Program-made: the position numbers and the translations under genes
Source: Coriaria nepalensis
Taxonomy: Eukaryota > Streptophyta > Magnoliopsida > Cucurbitales > Coriariaceae
DNA: 64,000 nucleotides
NCBI GenBank assembly: GCA_027186245.1
Contig: CP114485.1
Span: forward strand, 2,480,001 to 2,544,000
Direction: 5' to 3'
The notes under the pieces: model-generated
Told to the model about the DNA's origin: nothing
The model's database searches: none
The model's input: only the letters and a program-made list of their open reading frames with translations
Shown: positions 1-13,219 of the stretch, piece by piece
Position numbering within the stretch: position 1 is the first letter of the stretch
Layout: every line of letters starts with the position of its first letter

Positions 1-326
1 TTTTTCAGAACATTTACTCAAGTCTGTGTTCAGTGGCAAGACACAGATTCAATGAGGGAAGAGTTGGATGATTTACAGGTTTGTGGTGGTAGCGGTTAAT
101 AATAATTTTGATTTCATAATAGCATATAGGTATGAGAGAGAGGTATAGTGTAAAGTGTGATCACAATCGAGTTTTTCAGCAGTCATTTTTTTCTTCTCTC
201 TCTGTCTATTTCTGCCATTGTTTCATCTAGTAGCATTTCTGACCATATCAATTTTGTACAGATTTTCCTGAGCACTAGGTGGGCTATCTTACTGAATTTG
301 CATGTCGAGATGTTTCGGGTGAACAA

Positions 327-496
327 GTATCCTACCTATAAATATGTTACTATGGGAACTCATCTATTTGATGCTTGCTTTTTAACTACTATATGCCAAT
401 TAAGTTTTGCTGAGAGAAAAAATGTGGATTGTCATGGCTCATATGTAAATAATTGCCTTTTTTCTTCTCCTTTGAATAACTTGACATTAAAAATAG
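327..496 (+). other. Probable U12-type (GT-AG) intron in the PIR-like gene
   Basis: The donor reads GTATCCTAC, close to the U12 consensus RTATCCTTT. A CTTGAC branch-site-like motif ends at 485, about 12 nt before the AG at 495-496. Splicing 326 to 497 restores the expected PIR residues NNVEDILQ across the junction, while the alternative AG at 500-501 does not. The branch site matches the consensus less well than in the second U12-type intron of this gene. Confidence 0.6.
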
Positions 497-943
497 TGTA
501 GAAGATATACTCCAAGTTCTCATAGTCTTCGCTGTTGAGTCGTTGGAGTTAGATTTTGCACTCCTGTTCCCAGAGAGGCACATACTTCTTCGTGTTTTGC
601 CTGTCCTGGTTGTGTTAGCAACGACATCAGAGAAAGACAGTGAATCTCTTTATAAGAGGGTGAAAATCAACAGATTAATTAATATATTTAAGGTATTATA
701 ATGTATAGTTCCTACATTAACTAAAAAATAATTCATTTTACTCATTCATCATGTTATAGTAATACTATATCTTTTTGTTTCCTCTTGTCAGAATGATCCA
801 GTGATTCCTGCATTTCCAGATCTTCATCTTTCTCCTGCAGTAATCATGAAAGAGTTGTCTATGTACTTTCAAAAATTTTCTTCCCAGACTTGCCTTCTCA
901 CCCTTCCAGCACCTCATGAGCTTCCACCCCGTGAAGCACAAGA

Positions 944-1183
944 ATATCCTTGGGAAATTTGTCATTTTTTCTTATGTTCTGCTGCATAAACGACCTATCG
1001 CTTTTTACTCTTTATCTAGTCTTTTCTTGTGTGGGTGTGTGTGGTTTACAGAAGAAAATAATCTCAGGTGGTCGAATCCCATGTTTTCACTCTCCTTGTG
1101 ACTTTTGAGGCATGTATCCTTGGGGTGAGAGCCTCTACTGGTTCTTGTTTCAGTGAAACCTTGAGGTCCTTAACATAATTTAC
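944..1183 (+). other. U12-type AT-AC intron in the PIR-like gene
   Basis: No GT donor fits the exon ending near 943. The sequence at 944 is ATATCCTTG, the AT-AC form of the U12 donor. GTCCTTAAC at 1166-1174 matches the U12 branch consensus TTCCTTRAY. The intron ends in AC at 1182-1183, about 10 nt after the branch adenosine. Joining 943 to 1184 reads EAQEYQRNYLIINQLG, as expected for PIR, with phase preserved. Confidence 0.88.
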
Positions 1184-4100
1184 ATATCAGAGAAATTATC
1201 TGATCATCAACCAATTGGGTCCATTCGTGCTGAGCATGATGACTTTGCTATTTGTTTTGCTTCATCAATGAATCAGGTGAAAAGCAAGATTACAAAATTT
1301 CTGTGTACGTGGATGTTTATTGTTCTGGAGTCAATTTTTCTGAATATGTGCCATATATATGCAGCTATTGCTGTTGAAGTCAACAGATGGTGCAGATACT
1401 GAGTGGAGCAAAGAAATCAAGGGAAATATGTATGACGTGGTTGTTGAAGGTTTTCAGCTCTTAAGCAGGTGGACTGGACAAATTTGGGAACAATGTGCAT
1501 GGAAGTTCTCTCGCCCATGCAAAGATGTAGTGGCTCCACTGGACCCACCTGAAACTTCAGCTTCATTCTCTGACTATGAAAAATGGTAACCTAAATCAGC
1601 GATACTGTTATGATCCCTCTATGAATGTTATTTATATATATCCAGTGAACTTTTAGTTTAAACAGCTCGAATGTGATGCTAATTATTCCCTTTTTGGTTT
1701 AATGGTAAAATATTTAATTATTTTTTAGGTGGTACGGTATAATTATAGCGTGGATGAACGTAAATCACTTGTGGAACTTGTCAGCTATATAAAGAGTATT
1801 GGATCGATGATGCAGCGATGTGACACGTCAGTAGCTGATGCATTATGGGAAACGATACATGCAGAAGTACAAGATTTTGTCCAGAACACACTTGCCACAA
1901 TGTTGCGGACTACTTTCCGGAAGAAGAAGGATCTCTCAAGGTGGAGACGTACTTTTTCTCTTACTGAACTTACTGTTGGATTTTTTTTATCATCTTTTCA
2001 CCCTCTAGACTATTGAATTTTCATTCCATATTTAACCAATATATAACTTACATGATGCTACTAATTCATATTTCATACAAATATGATCTTAACAAACAGA
2101 AGAAAGGAATTGGTTGCTTTGATGTTTAAAGTTGCTAACATTTTATTTCAATAAACATCTTTCAGGATTCTTTCTGATATGCGGATCCTTTCAGCTGACT
2201 GGATGGCAAATACTAGCAAGTCTGAATCAGAAGTACAATCTTTACATGGAAGTGAAGAAAGTAAAGGGAACATCTTTTATCCACGGCCAGTTGCACCGAC
2301 ATCTTCTCAGGTTTCCCTAAGCCTTTGACATTAATTATGTACATCCTAATTTTCAACCAGTTTTTAAACAATTTTTTGTTTAGAATTCTTTTGCTTGCAT
2401 CTCCACAGCACCCCTGCTTACATGCATATCATATTTTCTTCTACATTCTTCTATTTTCTTTATCACGAAATATTTATCTGGTATATCTAAGCATTCCGTT
2501 TAAATTGTGATGAGATTTTAAATTATAGATTTAGTTGCTTGATTCAGGTCCACTGCTTGCAATTTCTGATATATGAGGTGGTGTCTGGTGGCAACCTTAG
2601 GAAGCCTGGGGGACTCTTTGGAAATAGCGGGTCTGAGATTCCTGTAAATGATCTGAAACAGTTGGAGTCTTTTTTTTAGAAGCTTAGCTTCTTCCTTCAT
2701 ATATTTGACTACACAGGTAGGGATCTCATCTCTACTTTGGTCACATTTATAGTAAGCTAAAAGTGAAACACTGGCTACTTCTAGTTGTTATGGGAGGAGT
2801 AAGTCCACCACGCTGTGGTGATTTGGAGAGTAAAATGACGGGGCAGATGTTCTGTGATAAGCAAAAGTTTGTATTATTAACGATTTCTATGTGAAAATGG
2901 TTGGACCCACCCTGTACTGCCTCCTCTTACTAATTGATATCATGTAATGGTGTTTGCAGCGACTGTGGCAACCTTGACAGATCTTGGATTCTTGTGGTTC
3001 AGTGAGTTTTATTTGGAGACATCGTGTTATTCAGGTATAATTTTCGTAAAACTAATAATTGGATTTGAAATTACTAGCATGTTAGAATTGTATGCATATA
3101 TGGGGACGGTAAGTGAACCTTCTAACATGCGAAACCAACTGCTCCACTACCTTCTTTCTGTTCTTACCTATTTCATTTACTTGAATAAGAATTTTTTTTT
3201 TCTTTCTCCTTCATTCTTGCAGTTTCCTATTGAATGCTCCTTTCCCTGGATGCTGGTAGATTATGTTCTAGAGTCCCATAATGCAGGTCTCCTCGAGAGC
3301 ATTTTGCTACCTTTTGACATCTACAATGATTCAGCGCAACATGCTTTGGTTATACTGAAGCAGCGCTTCCTCTATGATGAAATAGAAGCCAAGGTGTACA
3401 ATTCTTCCTCTCTCTTGGTGTTTGTCTGTTGTACAAGATTGAAACACTTGAATTTTCGGTCTTATAAAAATAATGTATATATCTCTACTTGCACATACTC
3501 AATGATTGGATGTATATTTTTTACTTATCTCTTTCCATGCAGGTCGACCATTGCTTTGATATATTTGTTTCAAAACTGTGTGAATTACTGTTTACATACT
3601 TCAAGAGTTGGGCAGCAAGGTATGCATTTTCCCCTCTGGATTTTTTTAACAATCTACAGTGAAAAAAGACTGTCAAGGCTATTTTAATTTCCAAATCCTG
3701 CAGCGAACTTATAGATTCATCCTTCCTCTTTGCCATTGACAATGGAGGAAAATATTCTATACAGCCTCTGAGGTTTCATGCACTTCTAAAGATGACTAGA
3801 GTGAAGGTAAGTATACCATTTAAATCTACAAGTCTGTATATAATTCTCTCCAATTTTTCTAAGATAATGTTATATCAGTTACTTGGGAGGACCGTTGATT
3901 TAAGGAGCTTGATTGCTCAACAAATGAACAAAGTTTTCAGAGAGAATCTCGAGTTTTTGTTTGACCGATTTGAGTCTCAGGATCTTTGTGCTATAGTGGT
4001 AAGTGATTTTATTACTTTACATTTGGCATTTCTCAATGAGAAGCGGATTTTGTATTTATATTTTTGACAAATATAACTTTAAATGTCTTCAGGAATTAGA

Positions 4101-7078
4101 AAGGCTCATAAATGTTCTGAGACATACCCATGAATTACTATCTAAAGATCTTTCCATGGACTCGTTTAGTCTTATGTTGAATGAGATGCAAGAAAACATA
4201 TCACTCTTGTCATTTTCTAGTCGACTTGCTTCACAGGTTTGGAAACTTCTCTCTCTAAATTTTTTTTTTTGCTTCCCCCTTTTTCTTTTTCTTTGGTTTC
4301 CCTGTCTAACCTCCATTTTTTGGATACGAAACTGGGAAACATCCTTCATTTTTTATTGTCTAACTTGATTATCTTATATCAGATTTGGTCAGAGATGCAA
4401 AGTGACTTTTTACCAAACTACATCCTCTGCAACACCACTCAGCGTTTTATACGATCACCAAACGTTCCCTCTGCTCTTGTTCAAAAGCCATCAGTTCCCG
4501 ATGTGAAGCCTAACTTCTGTTGTGGTACTCCAGTAAGAAACAGACCCTTAACAAATGAGATAAATTAATTGCTATTATAAACAAATTTTCCTTTTCGCTA
4601 CTGTAAAAGAAAGCTTTGTTGTTCTAAACTTTCATTCAGCACTTTTCAAGCAGCAAATTGATAAAATACTCTAAAGAACGTAAATGAATTGATCTTTATA
4701 TTTGTGTGTTAATTTCTAATGCTATATTTGTATCCTTTTGGTTTCATATCGTTTTTAGGACTTGAATTCTGCTCATCAAAGTTTTGCTCGGTTACATAGT
4801 GGATTTTTTGGGATGCCCCATATGTTTTTCCATTGTGAAACTTCTGGGATCTAGATCTTTGCCTTGGCTTATCCGCTCTCTTCTTGATCATATATCAAAC
4901 AAGGTAATATGGCATACATAGTATTTGCAGTACACGCTCAAACTACTGTATATGATGTGATATAAATATCTGTTAACATTGTATCAAGTAGTGTAATTTA
5001 CGAGATCAGGGCCATTACAATTTCAGGTTGCCACACTTGAACCAATGATAGTTGGATTGCAAGAAGCATTGCCAAGATCCATTGGACTGCTTCCGTTTGA
5101 TGGAGGTGTGACAGGTATATGATGAAAAAAGGGACTTCAATGTAAAAGATTTTATATCAATTTTCTGGGACTAAAATTCTTTTTATCCAAGTGGCAATTG
5201 TGCCATCTATTCAGAATGCAATTCAGTCCCCGTCAATAGAAAAACCAGATTGATGTAGTTTAGTCATAGCATAATAATTTTGAAAATGAGGTAATATATT
5301 TTTAGCCATCATCTTGTGGTCTCTGATTTGTGGTTTGATTTCACTGTATAAGGCTCTATGAGATTGGTTAAAGAAAATCTTAACTGGGGAACCAAATCAG
5401 AGCTCAAAACAGAGGTCCTCCGTGGGATAAAGGAGATTGGAAGCACATTATACTGGATGGGACTTCTTGATATTGTGCTGGTTAGTCTACTTCCATTTGC
5501 AGTTACTTCTTCTGCTGAATCTTTAAGTAAATGAAAATATGCTCCGAGCTGTTATATACTACACATTTTCTTCCCATTTTCACAGACATTAATTGATATT
5601 GAGAAAATGAGTTTCAATTAATTGAGTTTTTCTGCTTCTCCTGCTTCAATTCAAATTGATACAGAGAGAAGTAGATGCAACAAACTTCATGCAAATGGGC
5701 CCTTGGTTGGGCTTGGTCCCCGGCTCAGATGGTCAAATACTGCATTCCGAAGATGGTGGAGATAGCCCTCTCATTAACCTCTTCAAATCAGCCATTTCTG
5801 CTATTGTATCGAGCCCCAATTGCACTAATGCTGCATCATACTTCACCATGTCTAAGCAGGCTGAAGCTGCAGGTCCGAACAACTTTATTCTCTTGATCTC
5901 ATTTTCCTGTTACTGATACTAGTCTAAGTTGGTCCAAAAAAAAAAAGGACTAAAAATGAAATAAAATTTAACGATCTTCATTTAGTATCACTGCATTGAA
6001 GCCAAGTTTTATTACTTCTTTTCTTGCAGATCTTTTGTACAAGGCTAATATGAATACTGGAAGTGTTCTAGAGTATGCCCTTGCTTTTACGAGTGCAGCT
6101 CTGGATAAATACTGTACAAAATGGAGTGTCACCCCCAAGACAGGGTTCATTGACATTACAACTTCAAAGGATTTCTACCGAATCTATAGCGGACTTCAAA
6201 TTGTGAGTCTTCCAACTTTTTTTTTTTAAGTTTCATTAATTCTAAAAAAAGTCTACAGCACAAAATTTCCTTGGTCTGCCTATATGATATCATCTGAGAG
6301 ATTCATTTCTCCTTTTCTTTTTTTACGCTAAATTTATTACTCCAGTAATAGTATTTAGACTTTGTTGAAGTGATTATAAGTCTTTACATTCTTGTCCAAA
6401 AGGGTTATTTAGAAGAGTCTGCTCAAGCATCATCAATTAACCGTGAAGTGCTTGGTGATTCAATAGCTTGGGGTGGTTGCACTATTGTATACCTGCTTGG
6501 TCAACAACTTCATTTCGGGCTCTTTGACTTTTCATATCAAGTCCTCAACATTGCTGAAGCTGAGGCCGGATCAATCATTCAGCATCATAGAAATCCTCAT
6601 CATAATTCCCAGGTACAAAATTTTATCATGCACCTCATACAACTCCATGAATGAATCTTGCATGTCCATTCGAGACTAGAATCTAGTTTGGGCTTACAAA
6701 ATATAATCTAGGTCCAGCTAGTCTAACTAAATTATACAATACATAACGCTCACAAGATCTTATTTGGATTTTACAATACATAAAATTCTCGTTTCAACTG
6801 CTTACATGAATGGAGTCTTATGTATAGAGAGCGAGTTCCCAATTTCAATCGTGAAACCATCTTTTGTTCGCATAGGGTTGGGAAAGTTTATTAGAAGCCA
6901 TGAAGAAAGCTAGGCGGTTGAACAATCATGTGTTTTCAATGCTTAAAGCTCGTTTTGCCCGCTTGAAGACAAGACAGCTTGTGCTATCAAGCAAAGCGGA
7001 GCTCCTCTTCATCGTATTAGATTCAAAAACACTGTCTCTGCGTTTGAAACTCTGCCTCAAAGAGGTGCAATCCATTAG

Positions 7079-9787
7079 TTACCCCGCTAACCTCTGCTTC
7101 AGCAAAATGAAAACTATAATGTTAGGTGAAAAATGAATTGTATTTAATAGTCTCGGTTTTGTAGTATTTGTTCCTTAAAAATTACTGCGATGGTGAATGT
7201 GAATAGGATATAATGACAAGACTGTGGATTTGATTCACTTCCTTACTTGGGAATGCAAATAAGAATGAGAATTAACCGTTATGAGAATTGACCGTTATTC
7301 GAATGAAATGAGTTAGTTGGTAATGTCTGTTTGGTTATATGAAGAAATGGATGTTTGTCCACTAAGAGGTTGAAAAAAAATAATAATAATAATAATAATC
7401 TGTTGAAACAACAAATGCAGTATAAATCTTAACTACATTTCAAACTACGAACCAAACGAATATCCCACATAATCCATTCTAGAAGATTCTCAAGTAGATG
7501 GGAATTGTGCTTTGGTCATCACTCATTACTATAGCATTTTTGTTCAAATTTCACTCGGGTTAAAAAAACAAAGCAAAAGTGGGGTTAACGCGATTTGTGG
7601 GTCGACCATTACACATCTTAATTTCAAAACCCTCATCACAAAAATAAAGAAAGAAAGAACAGAAAAGCTAGTTTCAAAAGTCACATGATTAACAATCTTA
7701 ATGTTCCGAGTGTTATCCTCAAAATTAGTGCTAAAGTTGGTAAGGCGAGATAATGATGAAATGTATCTTTTGCCTTGGTCTTCAAAAAGATCATTTATAA
7801 ATCATTCGGAAATATAGTGAATTTGTGGTATTAAAATGATTGCATTTTAAACCTCTTAATCATGGGTTTAGAACTTTAGATCCATACTACTAATGGATCC
7901 AACTCCTCCCAAGCGCTCTTAGAGCGCAAGTGTACGAAATCTACACCATTCATTTCATATATACGTAAACATATGTGGGATACCAATGATCTAATATCGA
8001 ACAAATTCAACACCCTTGCTCTTTCATCAAATTGACTTTCTATTTCACTTTTCAACTAAGGATATGATAAAAATCACACTAGTCGCTAGAGGATCACTAA
8101 CAAAAAAAAGTAGAAGAGAAAAACTCATTTATCTTGGTTAGCACTAACTAAGAATGACATAGATTAGGACAAGCACACATCCAACATTTATATACGTGTG
8201 TGTAGGCTAAAAGCATGTGATTACCAGATTAGCATAAGGAAAGATCATTACATAAACTAATTAGAAACCTCGTCAGCAATGACGATGTAACTAGTAGCTA
8301 GAAAACAGATTTAAGATTATAGAATCATCAAAGTGGAAAAGTAGTGCCAATCATTTTTTTCTTGTATAATGTATATAATATTTATATATCTTAGTTCTCA
8401 ACAATCGAATTTGCAGAAAAATTGCCCTTAATAATTTATTAGATTTGTGATCCGTATAGAAAACATGCATTCTTACCAAACTTCTTTCATGTGATAAGGT
8501 TCCCTAGTTACGGAGGTACGTAAAATGAATAAATGATTCTCTTACTATACATCGGGGCCCTCCCTTCACCACCCCCATGGGAATGGGGAGTTGAAAATAA
8601 GCGTAGATCCGGTGATTCCCGAATAGGTATTACAAAGCTTAACTTATCAAATTTAGCATATAAATTTTAGGTCAAATCACACTTAATCCCTCATACTATC
8701 AATATATTTACAAAATCATTTGAACTAATACATTTTAAAAAGATTTTTTAAATTATTCTCAAGTTATATTTTGATTCAAATATTATCTCTGATACGGTTG
8801 TCACATATCTTTTAATAAAGCTCGCTTTAATGGGATTGGAGGTGAAAAATGTTATTAAAAAAAAAAAAAAGGAAGAAAATAGAAATTTTAAGACAAAATA
8901 TTAATTTGGGGTTAAAAAAAAAGTTAAAAAATCGAGCACATGACATTGGACTAGCTTTGAAGGGGGGAAAAATCTAACCAGGAAATAATTTAGGGAGTCT
9001 TTTTTAAGGGTCCTTCAAATATGATGCCAATTTGAGGGGAAAGTTGGGAAAGCGTGATTCGGCCTAAGTTGTATACTTAGCTAAGGTAACTTGACGAGCA
9101 AGTTACAAATGTAAATATATATATATATATATAATTTCATACAATTCAAGTTGAAAAATGTGAAATAAGGGAAAAAAGAAAATGGAGCTGAAACAGTATA
9201 GAGTGATTCTGAATGACCTCAGTAAAGAAAGAAGTAAAATAATAATAGGAAAGTGGAGTGACAGAGAAGAAAGCAAAGCTCCCATGCTTTGTCGGCCATT
9301 GCAACAAATACCTTGAGAGAGGGGGCGCTCTCTAGTCTCTATATCCTTATTCTCATGCACACAAATTGGGATTTTCTTAGTATCATTTTTTGGTTGGCAG
9401 AACCCAAAAAAAAAAAAAGAAAGAAAGCATGAAAGATAAAAATCATTCTTCACTTTCTGTGTTCTTCTTTACCATTATTAGTCCTTTGAAAAGTGAAGAT
9501 CCATGAAAATCACAACTTTACCTCGACAGGAAAAGAAAGAGAAAAAGCTTTCTCTCTCTCTCTCAGCCCAAAAAGCCATCTGGGTGATTGAATTTTCCTC
9601 TTCTACGAAAAGAGAAAAAAAAAAAAAGGTCATTTTGGTTTTTCTACTATTTTTATACATTTGCAGAAATATGTTCGTTTTAATCATTTGGGGACGTAAA
9701 GTCTCTTCTGAGTAGTCACAATATTGAGCCTGCAAATAAAAGAGTCTCAGCTTTTTATTTGGGTCCGAAGTTTTCATTTTGACAGCC
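7079..9787. other. AT-rich intergenic region
   Basis: I see no convincing gene here. It holds the PIR 3' flank, an (AAT)n microsatellite near 7378-7399, A-runs near 8858 and 8918, a (TA)n run near 9117-9133, and the CT-rich leader and upstream region of the receptor kinase gene (about 9540-9787). The short reading frames present have no recognisable product. Confidence 0.7.
7373..7400. repeat. (AAT)n microsatellite
   Basis: An A-run is followed by about seven AAT/TAA units in the PIR 3' flank. Confidence 0.85.
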
Positions 9788-12700
9788 ATGAAAAAAACAT
9801 GGTATGATTTGTTCATACTATATTTCTCCCTCTTGGCTTCCATTTTGGCTTATCAATCCCATGGGCTTAACCAAGAGGGAAAACTCCTTCTAGAAGTAAA
9901 GACTAGTTTAGTTGATGATTCCAATAGTCTTCGAAATTGGAACCCGGGTGATTCAACTCCTTGTGGATGGACTGGAGTAAAGTGCAATGATGATGATGAT
10001 CCTCTTATACTATCACTCGACTTAAGTTTGATGAATCTTTCGGGTTCTTTATCTCCAAGCATTGGTGGATTAGTCCAAATGACTTATCTCAATCTCTCCT
10101 TCAACCAATTGTCGAAGGACATTCCGGAAGAAATCGGAAACTGTTCGAGGTTGAAGGTGCTTTCTTTGAACAACAATCAGTTTGAAGGTCAAATTCCTAT
10201 AAAATTAGGCAAGCTTGGTTCGTTAGAGGTTTTGAATTTGTGCAATAATCTTATATCTGGTCCTTTCCCAGAAGTGATAGGAAATCTTTCTTCCTTGACG
10301 GAGTTGGTTGCTTATAGTAACAATATTACCGGAGCTTTGCCAGATTCTATTGGTAATCTTAAGAGCTTGAGAATTTTCCGAGCAGGGCAGAATCTGATAA
10401 CTGGAAGTTTGCCTAAAGAGATTGGTGGGTGTTTAAGCTTGAAGGTTCTTGGTCTAGCTGAAAATCAGCTAAGTGGAGATTTACCAAAAGAGCTTGGAAT
10501 GCTTGGGAATTTGACCGATTTGATCCTTAAAGACAATCAGCTTTCTGGGTTTGTTCCAATTGAGCTTGGAAGCTGTAAAAAATTGGCGCGTCTTGCTCTT
10601 TATGATAACCAGCTTGTGGGTGCTATTCCTAAAGAACTTGAAAATCTGATGTTTTTACAGAAACTATATCTTTACAGAAATGGGTTCAACGGGACGATAC
10701 CAAGAGAGATAGGCAATCTTTCTCAAGCGATAGAGATTGATTTTTCAGAGAATTTATTGACAGGAGAGATTCCAAGAGAGCTAAGCAAAATTAGAGGGTT
10801 GAAATTGCTCTATCTTTTCCAAAATCTGCTCACCGGCTCTATACCCGAAGAACTTACCGGATTACAGAATCTGATTAAGCTTGATCTCTCGATTAATAAC
10901 CTTTCAGGTCCGATCCATTCCGGGTTTCAATACATGACTAACTTGATAATGTTGCAGCTCTTCAACAACTCATTCAATGGTATCATTCCTCAAGGACTAG
11001 GAGTTTATAGTCCCCTTTGGGTTGTGGATTTGTCCGGAAATTCCTTGTCCGGAAAAATTCCCAGACATCTTTGCCGGCATATGAACTTATCCTTGCTCAA
11101 TTTGGGTTCAAACCAGCTTTCCGGAAACATCCCGTCTGGGATAATAAACTGCAAGTCCTTGGTCCAACTCCGTCTAGTCGGAAACAACCTTACAGGGTAC
11201 TTCCCGACGAATTTATGTAAATTGGCCAACCTTTCCACCATTGCGCTGGACCAGAACAAGTTCAGTGGGCCCATTCCTCGAGAAATCGTAAACTGCCAAG
11301 CCTTGCAACGGCTTCACCTTTCCGAGAATTCGTTCGAGTCCGAATTGCCGAAGGAAATAGGTAAACTTTCGAAATTGGTGACTTTTAATGTATCATCGAA
11401 TTTACTTTTTGGGAAAATACCGCCCGAGATATTCAACTGCACGATGCTTCAACGGCTCGATCTCAGTCATAACAACTTTGTGGACACTTTGCCTATTGAG
11501 ATAGGTACTCTATCCCAGTTGGAGCTCCTCAAGATTTCTGAAAACGCCCTTTCAGGTGATATTCCTATAACACTAGGGAACCTCTCCCATTTGACCGAGT
11601 TACAAATGGGTGGAAACTCATTTTCCGGCCTTATCCCTACCGAGTTGTCTTCCCTTTCAAGCTTGCAGATTGCACTGAACCTCAGTTACAACAATCTATC
11701 CGGTCCTATACCTTCCGAACTTGGAAACCTCACTTTACTCGAGTACATTTTGCTTAATAACAATCATTTGAGTGGTGATATCCCGAGCTCTTTTGAGGCT
11801 TTGTATAGTTTGCTCGGCTGCAACTTTTCATACAATGACTTGACGGGCCCTTTGCCTTCTCTACCACTATTTAGACAGACGGTAATGAGCAGCTTTACTG
11901 GAAACAAAGGACTCTGTGGTGGCCCACTTGGTGATTGTAGAGAATCAACATCTAATTCTCTTAATCATAACACAAAACAGAAAGATAGCAGTCTTGGAAA
12001 AGTCCTTGCCATAGTTGCAGCCGTAGTTAGTGGGGTTTCTCTTGTTCTAATCGGAGTCATCTTATACTTCATGAGACTCCCCCAAGAAACATTAACCGCC
12101 CCTCTTCAAAACAAACCCTTTGGTTCTCACTCCTCGGATATTTACTTCTCTCCTACGGAAAAGTTCACTTATGAGGACTTGCTCCAGGCCACGGAACATT
12201 TTGATGACATATTTGTTATAGGAAGGGGAGCTTGTGGGACCGTCTATAAGGCCGTCTTGCCAACCGGTGATATAATTGCAGTTAAGAAGTTAGCATCGAA
12301 TCGAGAGGGTAACAACAATGTGGATAAAAGCTTCCGTTCGGAAATTGTAACATTGGGAAATATAAGGCACCGAAATATCGTCAAGTTATATGGTTTTCGA
12401 TATCACCAAGGTTCAAATCTTTTACTTTACGAGTACATGGCAAATGGTAGCTTGGGAGAATTGCTTCATGGACGTCCATCATGTGATCTAGATTGGAGGA
12501 CGAGGTTTATGATCGCTTTGGGATCCGCTCAAGGTCTTGCATATTTGCATCATGATTGTAAGCCGATAATATTCCATCGCGACATAAAATCTAACAACAT
12601 CCTTCTCGATGACAAGTTTGAAGCTCATGTCGGAGATTTCGGATTGGCCAAGGTCATTGACATGCCACAATGTAAATCCATGTCCGCAGTTGCCGGTTCT

Positions 12701-13219
12701 TACGGGTACATTGCTCCAGGTACGTAAACCGTTAAAATTTCAATTTTTCTTGTGAATATTCTCATGTTTTATGAAGTTACTTGATAATCAATGTCATTAC
12801 ACTTGAAATTTGTAGAGTATGCATATACCATGAAAGTGACTGAAAAATGCGACATCTATAGTTACGGGGTGGTCTTGTTAGAGTTGTTGACGGGGAGAAA
12901 ACCGGTCCAACCGTTGGACCAAGGGGGGGATCTTGTGACCTGGGTGAGAAGTTATATTCAGAAGTATTCACTATCTTCGGGAATATTTGATTCTAGATTT
13001 GATCTACAAGATGATGACGATGATGATCAAGGTGGCATCATATCCCACATGATTATTGTCTTGAAGATTGCTTTGTTGTGCACGAGCACGTCTCCTCTGG
13101 AGCGGCCCACCATGCGAGAAGTCGTTTCGATGCTCATCGCTTCTAGTGAGAGAGAAGGACACTTAGATTCCTCCCCTTCTGCAAGCGATGATAGCACCTG
13201 TTGGAAAGATGAAGCATAA
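9788..13219 (+). CDS. LRR receptor-like kinase, subfamily XI (At2g33170/At5g63930 type)
   Basis: This is a plasma-membrane receptor kinase, 1111 residues in two exons (9788-12719 and 12816-13219), joined at the IAP/EYAYTMK position. That late single intron is typical of the LRR-XI group. The ATG at 9788 is followed by a hydrophobic signal peptide (about residues 1-25). Next come an LRR N-terminal cap with the CGWTGVKC motif, more than 20 plant-type LRRs (LxxLxLxxNxLSGxIP), a paired-Cys region ([10 protein letters not shown]), a transmembrane helix at about 737-760 and a Ser/Thr kinase domain. Kinase landmarks are all present: the glycine loop [12 protein letters not shown] near 808, the catalytic Lys in AVKK near 832, HRD near 929, DFG near 949, then APE. 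It is therefore an RD kinase predicted to be active. The ligand is unknown. A DDDDDD run lies near the C-terminus. The frame is open with no lesions. A TTG nine bases upstream of the ATG would also extend the frame but is not a plausible start. Confidence 0.95.

Larger units (their letters stand above)
1..7078 (+). pseudogene. PIR: PIR/SRA1 (CYFIP-like) SCAR/WAVE-complex subunit, 3' part, disrupted
   Basis: PIR (also PIROGI/KLUNKER/SRA1) links Rac/ROP GTPases to the SCAR/WAVE complex, which activates ARP2/3 actin nucleation. The first visible exon is 9-78. Further exons are 262-326, 497-692, 792-943, 1184-1276, 1365-1585, 1729 onward, and so on to a last exon whose homologous stop is at 7076-7078. 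Recognisable PIR peptides include GFQLLSRWTGQIWEQCAWKF, WETIHAEVQDFVQNTLATML, FPIECSFPWMLVDYVLESHN and KDFYRIYSGLQI. About the C-terminal 70-75% of the usual ~1280 residues is present and the start lies outside the window. Lesions: the only GT donor at 1586 leaves two extra bases; an in-frame TAG lies at 2677-2679 where the family has Tyr; about 2 nt are missing near 3022; one extra T lies in the run 4825-4829; two extra T lie in 6953-6956. Neighbouring genes are intact, so base-calling error is an unlikely general cause. The family call is firm and the pseudogene call is likely. Confidence 0.85.

Noticed and set aside
1..7078. PIR lesions as general sequencing error
   Set aside because: Long frames nearby (977 codons in the receptor kinase, all SEC exons, TOL1 and 13 GLPs) show no such errors, and one lesion is a substitution to a stop codon.
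9103..9843. Minus-strand frames of 116 and 121 codons upstream of the receptor kinase
   Set aside because: Low-complexity, Ser/Phe/Lys-rich translations of the CT/GA-rich leader; no domain and no start context.
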